A stretch of 64,000 bases of DNA, from assembly GCA_017547165.1 (NCBI GenBank), contig JAFYQK010000013.1:99642-163641 (forward strand). The letters are read 5' to 3'. The position numbers and the translations under genes are program-made. Each line of letters begins with the position of its first letter. The first letter of the stretch is position 1. This DNA comes from Bacteroidaceae bacterium (GTDB lineage: Bacteria; Bacteroidota; Bacteroidia; Bacteroidales; Bacteroidaceae). The notes beneath the pieces were generated by a model, which saw only the letters and a list, made by a program, of their open reading frames with translations, was not told the origin of the DNA and did not search any database. Positions 8,263 through 17,300 of this stretch are shown here, piece after piece.

Positions 8263-8430
8263 TTACACAGTTGTCCACTCCTTGTGATATCTATAAATTT
8301 GTGTTAAGCGTGCTATGTTGTATGTAAGGTTTGTCATTGCTACATTCGCCTTTGCTCTGACAATGCCAATTCCCCGAAACACAAGACTGCTACATGACTG
8401 ATTGCGACGATAATTAGGACTTTTCTTCAT
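8263..8430 (-). pseudogene. Probable transposase C-terminal remnant
   Basis: A 55-codon frame from an internal ATG ends RAKANVAMTNLTYNIARLTQ...YHKEW. The 'NLTYNIARL' helix resembles the last helix of IS5/IS4-like transposases of Bacteroidetes, but no catalytic DDE segment remains. A TAnnTTTG box (minus strand, 8449-8456) lies just upstream, so the fragment may be transcribed. The assignment rests on one helix, and chance similarity is possible. Confidence 0.45.
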
Positions 8431-8469
8431 AATCTCTCTTATTTTGCACAAAGATACAAAATAATTCAC

Positions 8470-8709
8470 TGATTAACAAACGATTAATTTATAGAACTTC
8501 CCTAAATATTTTCTGTTATGGTTAAGAAATTTTAGAGAATATGTTTAAGAACATAGTTTTTTTGCCTCTAACTCTTACTTCCTTCATCTCCTTGTTGCAT
8601 CAATATTTTACAATATGTACGCATTAAAAATACCTCATTTAATAGAAAAGCAATGCTATTGACAAAGCATTTGTGGCGTCAAAAGGTGTGTATATAAGGA
8701 ACAAAATCG
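8470..8709. other. Gene-free AT-rich spacer before the SIMPL gene
   Basis: No supported coding sequence or repeat was seen. Its right end leads into the promoter at 8710. Confidence 0.4.
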
Positions 8710-8717
8710 TATATTTG
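8710..8717 (+). promoter_or_regulatory. -7 box of the SIMPL gene
   Basis: TATATTTG fits TAnnTTTG and lies 29 bp before the start codon. The -33 element is not obvious. Confidence 0.5.
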
Positions 8718-8746
8718 TAACACCGAAAGTATAAAAATTAAGCATC

Positions 8747-9457
8747 ATGAAGCACTATTATTGGGAAGCTGTGATTATAGCATTGGGAATTGTTGTATTT
8801 GGCTCGTTCATACAGAACTCTTTGGCGAGGTTTGTAAACAAGGAACGAGTGGTGACGGTGAAAGGCCTGTCGGAGCGCGAGATGCCTGCCGACAAGGTGA
8901 CATGGCCACTGGTGTTCAAAGAGTTGGGCAACGACCCTGCTGAGATATACCGTAGCATAGAGAGGAAGAACCAGGTGCTGGTATCGTTCCTTCAAGAGCA
9001 AGGTCTTGGCACCGACGAGGTGATGGTGAATGCTCCCGACATCAAGGACCGCTTTGCCGACTCGTGGTCGCAGGAACAGATAACAAACAGATATGTGGCC
9101 ACCAGCGTGATAATAGTGACCAGCAACAAGGTGGAACTGGTGCGCTCCATCATGCAGAAACAGGCACAACTAATGAAAATGGGCATAGCACTCATCACTG
9201 AGGACTATGGCAAGAACACTGTAAAGTATGAATTCACCCGACTGAACGACATCAAGCCCGAGATGGTGGAGGAGTCAACAAAGAACGCTCGCGCCACGGC
9301 AGAGAAGTTTGCCGAGGACTCGGATAGCGAGTTGGGCAAGATTCGTCGTGCCACACAGGGCCAGTTCAGCATCAGCGACCGCGACAACAACACACCACAC
9401 ATCAAAAACATCCGCGTAGTCTCCACCATCGAGTACTATATTAACGATGAGCGGTGA
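8747..9457 (+). CDS. SIMPL (DUF541) domain protein
   Basis: This 236-residue protein has one N-terminal membrane anchor or uncleaved signal (residues 6-25). The SIMPL/DUF541 fold follows: VVTVKGLSEREMPADKVTW at its start and a second lobe ending NIRVVSTIEYYIN. SIMPL proteins are periplasmic or outer-membrane associated; members have been linked to oxidative stress and outer-membrane function, but the biochemical role is not settled. It has its own promoter and terminator and is not in an operon. The stop codon lies inside a 7-bp tandem repeat, so repeat growth would lengthen the 3' untranslated region and not the protein. Confidence 0.85.
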   Translation: MKHYYWEAVIIALGIVVFGSFIQNSLARFVNKERVVTVKGLSEREMPADKVTWPLVFKELGNDPAEIYRSIERKNQVLVSFLQEQGLGTDEVMVNAPDIKDRFADSWSQEQITNRYVATSVIIVTSNKVELVRSIMQKQAQLMKMGIALITEDYGKNTVKYEFTRLNDIKPEMVEESTKNARATAEKFAEDSDSELGKIRRATQGQFSISDRDNNTPHIKNIRVVSTIEYYINDER

Positions 9458-9515
9458 GCGATGAGCGGTGAGCGATGAGCGGTGAGCGATGAGCGGTGAG
9501 CGATGAGCGATGAGC
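9446..9515. repeat. Ten 7-bp tandem repeats over a stop codon
   Basis: Ten heptamers alternate GATGAGC and GGTGAGC (a 14-bp higher-order unit, the last two both GATGAGC). The TGA at 9455-9457 in the second heptamer ends the SIMPL gene. Confidence 0.9.
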
Positions 9516-9551
9516 GAAACCAGCACACACAGGAATCCTAATACAACAACC

Positions 9552-9590
9552 CGACCTGCCTCCCAATGAAGAGAAGCAGGTCGTTTTCTT
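9552..9590 (+). terminator. Rho-independent terminator after the SIMPL gene
   Basis: CGACCTGC (9552-9559) pairs with GCAGGTCG (9576-9583) and is followed by TTTTCTTT. It may also end transcripts from ilvE on the other strand. Confidence 0.8.
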
Positions 9591-9635
9591 TTGCTTTGCT
9601 ATAATCTGTTTCGGTTTTACTTTTCCGTTTTAACC

Positions 9636-10658
9636 CTACTCTATCACCACGCGTGTCCAGTCGTGGATGTCGGGTTCGGTGCCGTATTGGATGCCACGGA
9701 GCTTGTTGTAGAGCTGGGTGGAAACGGGACCTGGCTTGCCGTCCTTGGAGATGACATAGCTGATTTCGTTCTCCAAATCATCAATGCGCTGAATGGGAGA
9801 GATAACGGCCGCCGTGCCACATGCACCAGCCTCCTCGAAGGTGGAGAGTTCCTCCACGGGGATGGGACGGCGCTCAACACTGAGGCCAAGGTCTTGTGCC
9901 AGTTGCATCAGGCTCTTGTTGGTGATGGAAGGCAGGATGCTGGTAGACTTGGGAGTAACATAGGTATTATCCTTGATACCGAAGAAGTTGGCAGCACCGC
10001 ACTCGTCGATATACTTCTTCTCCTTGGCATCGAGATAGAACTCGCAGGAGTAGCCCAGGTCGTGCGCCATCTTGTTGGCACGCAGAGAAGCGGCATAGTT
10101 GCCACCCACCTTATAGACACCGGTGCCAAGAGGTGCAGAGCGGTCGAACTCGCGGATGATGACATAGGGATTGGTGGAGAAACCGCCCTTGAAGTAAGGA
10201 CCAACGGGGGTTACGAAGATAAGGAACAGATACTCCTCGGAGGGATGCACACCAACCTGTGCGCTGGTGCCTATCATGAGGGGACGGATGTAGAGGCTGG
10301 CACCACTCTCGTAGGGAGGGATGAAACGCTCGTTCAGGCGCACCACACGATCTACCATCTCGTTGAACTTCTCCGTGGGCAATTCGGGCATCAGTATGCC
10401 ACGACATGTGCTCTGCAGGCGAGCAGCATTCTCATCAGAACGGAACACACGCACCTTGCCGTCGGGACAACGATAGGCCTTCAAGCCCTCGAAAGCCTCC
10501 TGACCATAGTGCAAACAGGTGGCAGCTATGTGCATGGGGATGGTCTCCTCGCTACAATTCTCTATCTCGCCCCATGCGCCATTGCGATAATAGCAGCGCA
10601 CGTTGTAATCCGTTTTCATGTAGCCAAAAGAAAGGCTACTCCAATCTATTCCGTTCAT
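9636..10658 (-). CDS. ilvE: Branched-chain amino acid aminotransferase
   Basis: This 340-residue fold-type IV PLP enzyme transfers amino groups between glutamate and the keto acids of leucine, isoleucine and valine. HYGQEAFEGLKAYR near residues 50-63 and GVYKVGGNYAAS (K183, the PLP Schiff-base lysine) match the larger bacterial/eukaryotic-type IlvE. The ECGAANFFG segment that binds PLP follows. The length fits that subgroup. It is monocistronic with TAnnTTTG boxes upstream. D-amino acid transaminase or aminodeoxychorismate lyase is unlikely given the N-terminal extension and motifs. Confidence 0.93.
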   Translation of the reverse strand: MNGIDWSSLSFGYMKTDYNVRCYYRNGAWGEIENCSEETIPMHIAATCLHYGQEAFEGLKAYRCPDGKVRVFRSDENAARLQSTCRGILMPELPTEKFNEMVDRVVRLNERFIPPYESGASLYIRPLMIGTSAQVGVHPSEEYLFLIFVTPVGPYFKGGFSTNPYVIIREFDRSAPLGTGVYKVGGNYAASLRANKMAHDLGYSCEFYLDAKEKKYIDECGAANFFGIKDNTYVTPKSTSILPSITNKSLMQLAQDLGLSVERRPIPVEELSTFEEAGACGTAAVISPIQRIDDLENEISYVISKDGKPGPVSTQLYNKLRGIQYGTEPDIHDWTRVVIE

Positions 10659-10689
10659 AGCAGTATTATGTTTTTTATGATTTTGCCTA

Positions 10690-10697
10690 CAAATTTA
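10690..10697 (-). promoter_or_regulatory. -7 box of ilvE
   Basis: Minus-strand TAAATTTG lies 31 bp before the ilvE start. Two further TAnnTTTG matches occur at 10722-10729 and 10733-10740, so the start site is uncertain. Confidence 0.45.
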
Positions 10698-10779
10698 CAC
10701 ATTTATAGCAAAAAAGCGATACAAATGTAAGGCAAATTTACAAAATCAGTAGTTTTTGTCAACGGAAGACTATACTCGT

Positions 10780-11484
10780 CTATTCATCGCGGAAACCATA
10801 TCCAAATCCAGAACGAGTGACTATACAAGACCCGTAGACCCCGATTTTAGAACGTAGGCGGGTGATGTTTACATCTATGGTGCGGTCGAGAACAACAACC
10901 TCGTCGCTCCACACCCGAGCAAGGATTTCCTCACGAGAGCACACCTTGCCACGATGGCGCAAGAGAAAGGCAAGCAGGTCGAATTCCGTCTTGGTAAGTT
11001 TAACCTCCACCCCGTCTATGGTGCAACGCTTGAACTTCATATTAAGGCATAATCCCTCGACTTGAAGGGCGTCTTCGGCACGAGTGGCAGACGGTGCATA
11101 TTGAAGCGAGGCGCTGGTACGACGCAGAACACTCTTGACACGAGCTATGACATTGCGCAGGGAGTATGGTTTCATTATATAATCGTCGGCACCAAGATTC
11201 AATCCCATAACCATCTCATCCTCGCTATCGCGTGCAGTACAGAATATTATAGGTATGTGAGCCGTGGCGGCATCGGCCTTGAGCATCTTTGCCATCTTTA
11301 TGCCACTGATTTCCCCCATCATAATGTCAAGGATTATCAACTGATATACCGAGAGGTCGAGTTTGAGAGCCTCTTCGGCACTGAGAGCAGTGTCTGCATC
11401 AAACCCTTCTAACTCGAGGTTATATTTGAGCACCTCGCAGAGCGACTCCTCGTCGTCGACTATCAAAATGCGTGCGTTTGACAT
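10780..11484 (-). CDS. OmpR-family response regulator, no adjacent kinase
   Basis: This 234-residue protein has a receiver domain (acidic DDEE near residues 10-13, phospho-acceptor D53 in LIILDIMMGE, lysine in DDYIMKPYS) and a winged-helix output domain with the typical EILARVWSDEVVVLDRTIDVNITRLR... recognition region. It resembles RprY-type regulators of Bacteroides. It lies 21 bp after xseB on the same strand and so is probably cotranscribed with xseA-xseB. No histidine kinase gene is in the window. Target genes cannot be read from the sequence. Confidence 0.85.
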   Translation of the reverse strand: MSNARILIVDDEESLCEVLKYNLELEGFDADTALSAEEALKLDLSVYQLIILDIMMGEISGIKMAKMLKADAATAHIPIIFCTARDSEDEMVMGLNLGADDYIMKPYSLRNVIARVKSVLRRTSASLQYAPSATRAEDALQVEGLCLNMKFKRCTIDGVEVKLTKTEFDLLAFLLRHRGKVCSREEILARVWSDEVVVLDRTIDVNITRLRSKIGVYGSCIVTRSGFGYGFRDE

Positions 11485-11505
11485 AGTGCTGCTTACTAAA
11501 AAAAA

Positions 11506-11691
11506 TTATTCTTGCTGACCAGAAGTTATCTTCTTGAGTTCCTCGTCCACACTGGTAAGTTGCTCCTGGCAATACTTCACCAGTTCCTGCGCCTCACGCA
11601 AGCGAGAGGCAATCTGGTCGATAGGCAATTCGTTTTGTTCAAGTTGCCGAGCAATCTGCTCAAGCTTTGCTATGGCTTCTTCGTATTTCAT
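11506..11691 (-). CDS. xseB: Exodeoxyribonuclease VII small subunit
   Basis: This 61-residue protein is an antiparallel helical pair (MKYEEAIAKLEQIARQLEQ... DEELKKI), the usual XseB length and pattern. Several copies bind the helical domain of XseA to form exonuclease VII, which degrades single-stranded DNA in both directions. It follows xseA by 27 bp and precedes a response regulator by 21 bp, so an operon is likely. Confidence 0.9.
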   Translation of the reverse strand: MKYEEAIAKLEQIARQLEQNELPIDQIASRLREAQELVKYCQEQLTSVDEELKKITSGQQE

Positions 11692-11718
11692 TTTATATTC
11701 TTATTTAGCGATTAGCGT

Positions 11719-12963
11719 TTATTCTGCTTCAACAACCTTTGATGTCACCTCTCCATCCTGCAAGCGGGTCACTATGGTTTGACCAGGAACAAGTTGCGAG
11801 GCATGGGTCACGATCTTGCCGTCATGAATGGTGATGCTATAACCACGTTTCAGCAAAAGTTCGGGATTCATGCTCTCCAGGCGATGCGAAAGCATGTCCA
11901 GACGATGCTTCTCCTTCTCTAGCACCATGATGGCCGAGACTGGCAAAAGAAGCGAGGTGCGCTCGAGACGCTGATGCTCGCATTGCAAACGCAGGGCCAC
12001 CATAGACGGAAGACGCTGATGCAAAAGAGCAAGGCGTCTGTCCTCGAGCTGCATCATGGAGGTGGCGGCAATAGGAATGCGTTGCTGAAGGTCCTGAAGA
12101 CGAGCAAGGCAAGAGCATTGGTGGTCGAGGATGAAAGCGGCGGCGGCCGTTGGTGTCTTCACCGAGGTGTGCGCAACATGGTCGAGCACCGTCTCGTCGC
12201 GATCGTGTCCAACACCAACAATAACAGGCAAAGGGTGCTGGGCTATGCAAGCGGCCAAAGGATAGGAGTCGTAATCGGAGAGGTCACTAGTGGCTCCTCC
12301 GCCTCGAATAATGACAACAGCATCCCAATGGTCGGCCTCATCCGATATTTGAGTCAATGCCGCAGCAATGCTATCAGGTACATGCTGACCTTGCATCACG
12401 GCAGGGAAAAGTTGTACACGGAAGGCCAATCCCCACTCGTTCTCGAGCAATTGGCGGCGGAAATCGCCATAACCTGCCGCCGATGAACTGGACACCACGG
12501 CAATGCGCTTTAGCAAGGCGGGCAGAGGCAAGGTCTTGTTGTCGTCGATGATACCATCCTCCGTAAGACGTTTAAGTATCTCTTGGCGTTGGCGTGCCTG
12601 ATCGCCTAGGGTGTAGGAACCATCGATATCAATCACATTGAGCGCATAGCCATAAAGTTCGCTGAAGGAGAGTTTCACCTTCATAAGCACTTTGAGACCG
12701 GCACGCAAACTTTGTCCCGTCTCGGCTTGGAAACGCAAGGCCAGCATATTGTAAACACGAGCCCAAATGGTGATGCGTGCCTTTGCCACTATGGCACCGC
12801 TGAGTTCGTTCTTTTCAACCATTTCGCCATAGAAATGTCCGCCATATCCAACCCTACCCTCCAGAAGTTCGCCATGTACCCAATAGGTATCTTCTGCACC
12901 CTCCTCGATGAAGGAGCGCACCAGTGCATTTAGTTCAAAGAGTGAAAGTGCTTGCATGGGCAA
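11719..12963 (-). CDS. xseA: Exodeoxyribonuclease VII large subunit
   Basis: This 414-residue XseA has an N-terminal OB fold (residues about 1-110, beginning SLFELNALVRSFIEE). The catalytic domain contains VVIIRGGGATSDLSDYD and GVGHDRDETVLDHVAHTSVKTPTAAA, the family's conserved signatures, and a coiled-coil arm occupies about 270-370. It cuts single-stranded DNA into acid-soluble pieces and acts in repair with XseB, encoded next. A canonical promoter precedes it, and it is the first gene of a probable xseA-xseB-regulator operon. Length is within the family range. Confidence 0.95.
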   Translation of the reverse strand: MPMQALSLFELNALVRSFIEEGAEDTYWVHGELLEGRVGYGGHFYGEMVEKNELSGAIVAKARITIWARVYNMLALRFQAETGQSLRAGLKVLMKVKLSFSELYGYALNVIDIDGSYTLGDQARQRQEILKRLTEDGIIDDNKTLPLPALLKRIAVVSSSSAAGYGDFRRQLLENEWGLAFRVQLFPAVMQGQHVPDSIAAALTQISDEADHWDAVVIIRGGGATSDLSDYDSYPLAACIAQHPLPVIVGVGHDRDETVLDHVAHTSVKTPTAAAAFILDHQCSCLARLQDLQQRIPIAATSMMQLEDRRLALLHQRLPSMVALRLQCEHQRLERTSLLLPVSAIMVLEKEKHRLDMLSHRLESMNPELLLKRGYSITIHDGKIVTHASQLVPGQTIVTRLQDGEVTSKVVEAE

Positions 12964-12992
12964 TCTACGTTTTTACACAATGGTAGTAAAGA

Positions 12993-13024
12993 CAAAGGTA
13001 CACTTTTTTTCATTGTCATGCAAA
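12993..13024 (-). promoter_or_regulatory. xseA promoter
   Basis: Minus-strand TTTG (13021-13024) is 20 bases from TACCTTTG (12993-13000), a complete Bacteroidetes promoter 30 bp before the start codon. Confidence 0.7.
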
Positions 13025-13151
13025 ATTCGTTGGAGACAAATCGGGATTTCGTAATGTAAAAGCAACCTTGTGTAGTGTTAATCTTTGCTGATTTTCACAT
13101 TTAGAACACTATTAGCGTTAAAAAACGAAGACAACATAAACAATATATGCG

Positions 13152-13159
13152 TACCTTTG
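13152..13159 (+). promoter_or_regulatory. -7 box of the RND efflux operon
   Basis: TACCTTTG lies 30 bp before the ATG at 13190. This position excludes the in-frame ATG at 13085 as the start, because that codon would lie upstream of the promoter. Confidence 0.6.
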
Positions 13160-13189
13160 CATGCGCAAAATAAAAGAAAACCAAACCTT

Positions 13190-14230
13190 ATGAAAAAGAA
13201 AACAATGAAAGCGTTATACTTGTGGCAAATCATGCTGATGGCGGTTTGCCTGATGGCATGCTCCCAGAAAAAGGAGCAGGAGCAAACGGTTCCTCTAAAG
13301 GTAAAGACAGAAAGTGCAGTATACCAACCTAACGAGGCAGAAACCGCCTATGTAGGCACGGTAGAGGAAGCAACATCCGTGGCGGTGAGTTTCACCGGCA
13401 TGGGAACTATTAAGCAGGTGCACGTAGGCGAAGGACAAAGAGTGCGCAAAGGGCAACTGATTGCCGAGATAGACAAGACTCAGGCACAGAATGCTCTGGC
13501 CACGGCACAGGCCATGCACAAACAGGCCACCGATGCCTATAACCGAATGAAGCAATTGCATGAGAACAAGTCGCTTGCCGACATAAAATGGGTTGAAGTG
13601 CAAAGCAAGGTGGAGCAGGCCGAAGCATCGCTCGCTGCCGCCAAGAAGATGCTGGAGGATTGCGAGATACATGCTCCCATGGATGGTATCGTAGGCAAGA
13701 AATGGGTTAGTGCCGGAGAAACTGCCTTACCAAGTCAACCCGTACTGACCATCCTGGACATCAAGACTTTGAAGGTGAAGGTAAGTATCCCTGAGAAGGA
13801 AATTTCCACCATCAAGCACAACACTTCATCATTCATAAGCATTGAAGCTATAGGAGACAAGACATTGGAAGGCGGAAAGATAGAGAAAGGCGTGGTGGCA
13901 GATGCGCTCACACACACCTACGACATACGCATAGCCCTGCCCAACCCCGATGGCGACATTTTGCCTGGCATGGTGGCAAAGGTGTATCTGCAAGCCAGCG
14001 ATAGCATTCAGGGCATGTATCTGCCTGTACGTAGCATCCAGCAATCGGCCGATGGCAAGCACTTCGTGTGGGTGGTGGAAGGCGGCAAAGCACACAGAAA
14101 AGACATCGCCATGGGTAAAACCATGGGCAATCGCATACAGGTGCTCTCCGGCCTAAGCAAGGACGACCATGTGATAACAAATGGCTATCAGAAGGTGAGC
14201 GAGGGAACAGAAGTGCAAACGGAAAACTAA
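13190..14230 (+). CDS. RND efflux periplasmic adaptor lipoprotein
   Basis: This 346-residue membrane-fusion protein follows a lipoprotein signal ending LMAC. Its barrel-sandwich hybrid motif appears as VSFTGMGTIKQVHVGEGQRVRKGQ, then an alpha-helical hairpin (about residues 95-150), the second half-lipoyl segment IHAPMDGIVGKKWVSAGE, and beta-barrel and membrane-proximal domains. It bridges the inner-membrane pump encoded next to the TolC-like channel at 17514. The start at 13190 is chosen over an earlier in-frame ATG because it gives the signal peptide and follows the -7 box. Substrate cannot be predicted. Confidence 0.9.
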   Translation: MKKKTMKALYLWQIMLMAVCLMACSQKKEQEQTVPLKVKTESAVYQPNEAETAYVGTVEEATSVAVSFTGMGTIKQVHVGEGQRVRKGQLIAEIDKTQAQNALATAQAMHKQATDAYNRMKQLHENKSLADIKWVEVQSKVEQAEASLAAAKKMLEDCEIHAPMDGIVGKKWVSAGETALPSQPVLTILDIKTLKVKVSIPEKEISTIKHNTSSFISIEAIGDKTLEGGKIEKGVVADALTHTYDIRIALPNPDGDILPGMVAKVYLQASDSIQGMYLPVRSIQQSADGKHFVWVVEGGKAHRKDIAMGKTMGNRIQVLSGLSKDDHVITNGYQKVSEGTEVQTEN

Positions 14231-14375
14231 ACGAAGACCGCAGGCGGTATTAAATCGGAATCCGATTACTCGGACTACTCAGATTACTCCGCCCTCTCCC
14301 CAGTTTTCCGATTTGACTTCAGCCCCTTCGGGCATCGACTTTCGGTTCCGTTTTCACATTTAAGATTTAACAACT

Positions 14376-17300
14376 ATGACATTCAAGAACAGCAGTTGGA
14401 TAGCATGGCCTATCCAGAACTATAAGATAACCGCCTTCCTCACAGCATTGCTTCTGGCCTTTGGCCTGTGGGCGATATATGTGATGCCCAAGGACGAGTT
14501 TCCAGCTTTCACCATACGTCAGGGTGTGGTGATTGCCGTAATGCCAGGTGCCACGGCCGAGGAGATAGAAGAACAGGTTGCTCGTCCCCTGGAGCGCTAT
14601 ATCTTCACCTACAAGGAGGTGGACCGTAGCAAGACCTACTCCACAAGCCAAAACGGCATGTGCATAGTGATGGTGCAATTTCATCAGGACCAGGACAACC
14701 TAACTCCCGTTTGGAGCAAGATGAAGCATGGGTTGAATACCTTCAAGTCTTCATTGCCTCAGGGAGTGCTGGCATTGGTGGTGCAGGACGATTTCGGCGA
14801 CACGAGTGCCTTGCTCATCACCGTGGAGAGTGACCAGCGCTCGTACCGCGAACTTCAGGGTTATAGTGATGAACTTGCCGACCGTCTGCGCCGATTTCCC
14901 AATGTGAGCAAGGTGCAACAACTTGGCGAGAAGAAGCAGCAACTCACCATCACCGTGGACAAGGAGCGTCTGGCTGCCTATGGCATCGGACGTCAGGCAT
15001 TGGTGCAGGCATTGACGAGTCAGGGACTTACCACCATGAGCGGTATGGTATCCACCCCGCATCAAAACCTGAAGATACATGTGACACCAAGCATCAGTTC
15101 CGAGCAGGAGATAAGCGAGCGCATCATCTTTAACGCTCCCGATGGCAAGGTATTGAGGGTGTGCGACATTGCCACCGTGACACGCGAATACGACATGAGC
15201 GAGGCATACATAGAGTCCAACGGCAAGCGTTGCGTAGTTCTCTCGCTGGAGATGCTCAAGGGCCACAACATAGTGCAGTTTGGCAAGGATGTGGACAAGG
15301 TGCTGGATCAGTTCCGCGAGGATTGTCTGCCCAACGATGTGGAGATGCGCCGCATCACCGACCAGCCAGAGGTTGTTGGCACAAGCGTGAGCGACTTCCT
15401 ACGCGACCTCGTCATCTCCATGCTCATCATCGTGGCGGTGATGATAGTGCTCTTCCCATTGAAGAGTGCCATCGTGGCGGCTCTCACCATACCTCTGTCA
15501 ACCTTCGTGAGCACTGGCATAATGTATGCCATGGGCATAGAGTTGAACATCATCACACTGGCTTGCCTCATCGTGGTGCTGGGCATGATAGTAGACAATA
15601 GCATAGTGGTAATCGACGGTTATCTCGAGTACCTGGGCAAAGGTATGGGCAGACGCGAGGCGGCGGTGAAGAGTGTACAACAGTACTTCTGGCCCATGCT
15701 TCTGGCCACGGTGTGTATCTGTGCAATCTTCTTCCCCATACTCAAGTTCATGAAGGGCGAGGCAGCCGATGTGATAAGACTCTTCCCCCTTACCATCACC
15801 ATCAACCTTATGGTTTCGCTTGTGATGGCGGCCTTTATCATTCCCCTGCTCAATGCGGCAATCATACGCAAGGTGAAGGAGAAGAAGCCAGGCAAGCGCG
15901 ATATAACGGATTGGGTGCAACACTGGTACGACAAGACCTTGGAGTGGAACTTCCGCCATCCTTGGCTCACCATAGTGGGAAGCATAGTGCTGGTCATCGC
16001 CACAGGTGCCTTGTTCCCCTTGCTCAAGATGCGCCAGTTCCCCTTTGCCGACCGTAATCAGTTTGCCGTGGAGATATACTTGCCCGAGGGTAGCGGATTG
16101 GAGGAGACGAAACTCATTGCCGAGGAATTAAGCACCATACTGGAGGCCAACGACAAGGTGACTGGGGTGACAAGTTTCATTGGTTGTTCTTCGCCTCGCT
16201 TCCATGCCAGTTATGCTCCGGTGATTGCCGGCAAGAACTTTGCACAACTTATAGTGAATACCGAGAGCAACAATGCTTCGCTTGAGATACTTGACGAACT
16301 GGCTCCGAAATATAGCAACCACTGGCCCAATGCCTATGTGCGTTGGAAACAGATGGATTATCTACCTGTGCCTACCTACGAATATCGTTTTTATGGCAAC
16401 AACGCAGATTCCATACAGAAGGCGGCTCAGATTCTTATGGAAGAGATGCGCAGGATTCCCGAACTGGAGTGGGTGCATACCGATTACGACATGCCTTCGC
16501 CTCTGGTGGAGGTTAACCTCGATCCCGTGGCATCGGCTCAGATGGGTATCACACGTACTTCTGCCGAATTGCAACTGATGCTCCAGACAGGTAAGGTGCA
16601 AGTGGGAAGCATCTGGGAGGCTGGTGATGTGGACGGGAAGAGCCGCACCTACGAAGTACCCATCATCATGAAGGATAGAAATCAGGATGCCATGCAGGTG
16701 AGCGATGTGGAGAACACCTATCTGACCACTCCTACCGCCTCGTCCGTACCACTACGTCAAGTGGCCGAGGTGAAACCCGTATGGAACCAAACAAAGATAG
16801 TGCATCGCAATGGCGAGCGTTGCATCTCCGTAATCGCCGAGGGAAAGCGCGGCACCTTCGCTCTTGACATACAAAACAAGTTAATCAGCTACATCAACAA
16901 TATGGACTTGCCTCATGGCGTACGTGCCGAGATTGGTGGAGAGACAGAGAAGAACAACGAGACGACACCCGACATCATGGTAAGTATGGGTATGGCCGTG
17001 GTGCTCATCTTCTTCTTCCTGCTCTTCAACTTCCGCAAGTTCTCCATAGCCACCGTGTGCATCGTTGCCATCAGCCTGGGCATGCCGGGTGCCATCATAG
17101 GCCTGCTCATTGCCAACAAGGTGCTGGGCCTCACGGGTATGTTCGGCTTTATCACCCTGATGGGTATGATAATGCGCAACGAGATACTCATCTTCGAGCA
17201 TGCCAACGAGAAAATGGCAGAGGGTATGTCGGCACACGATGCCGCACTGGATGCCGGCAAGCGCCGCATGGTGCCCATCTTCCTCACCACCGCCACCACG

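Noticed and set aside
9591-10730. 379-residue plus-strand reading frame
   Set aside because: It lies opposite ilvE, whose PLP lysine and family motifs are clear, and starts next to the SIMPL terminator.
13085-13189. Upstream in-frame start for the RND adaptor
   Set aside because: It would place the signal peptide 35 residues inside the protein and lies before the -7 box.
3404-14290. Shared GAGTAATCGGA word between the tcdA leader (about 3411-3421) and the adaptor-pump gap (about 14264-14274, inverted)
   Set aside because: Eleven bases with poor flanking similarity; may be a decayed dispersed repeat but too short to claim.
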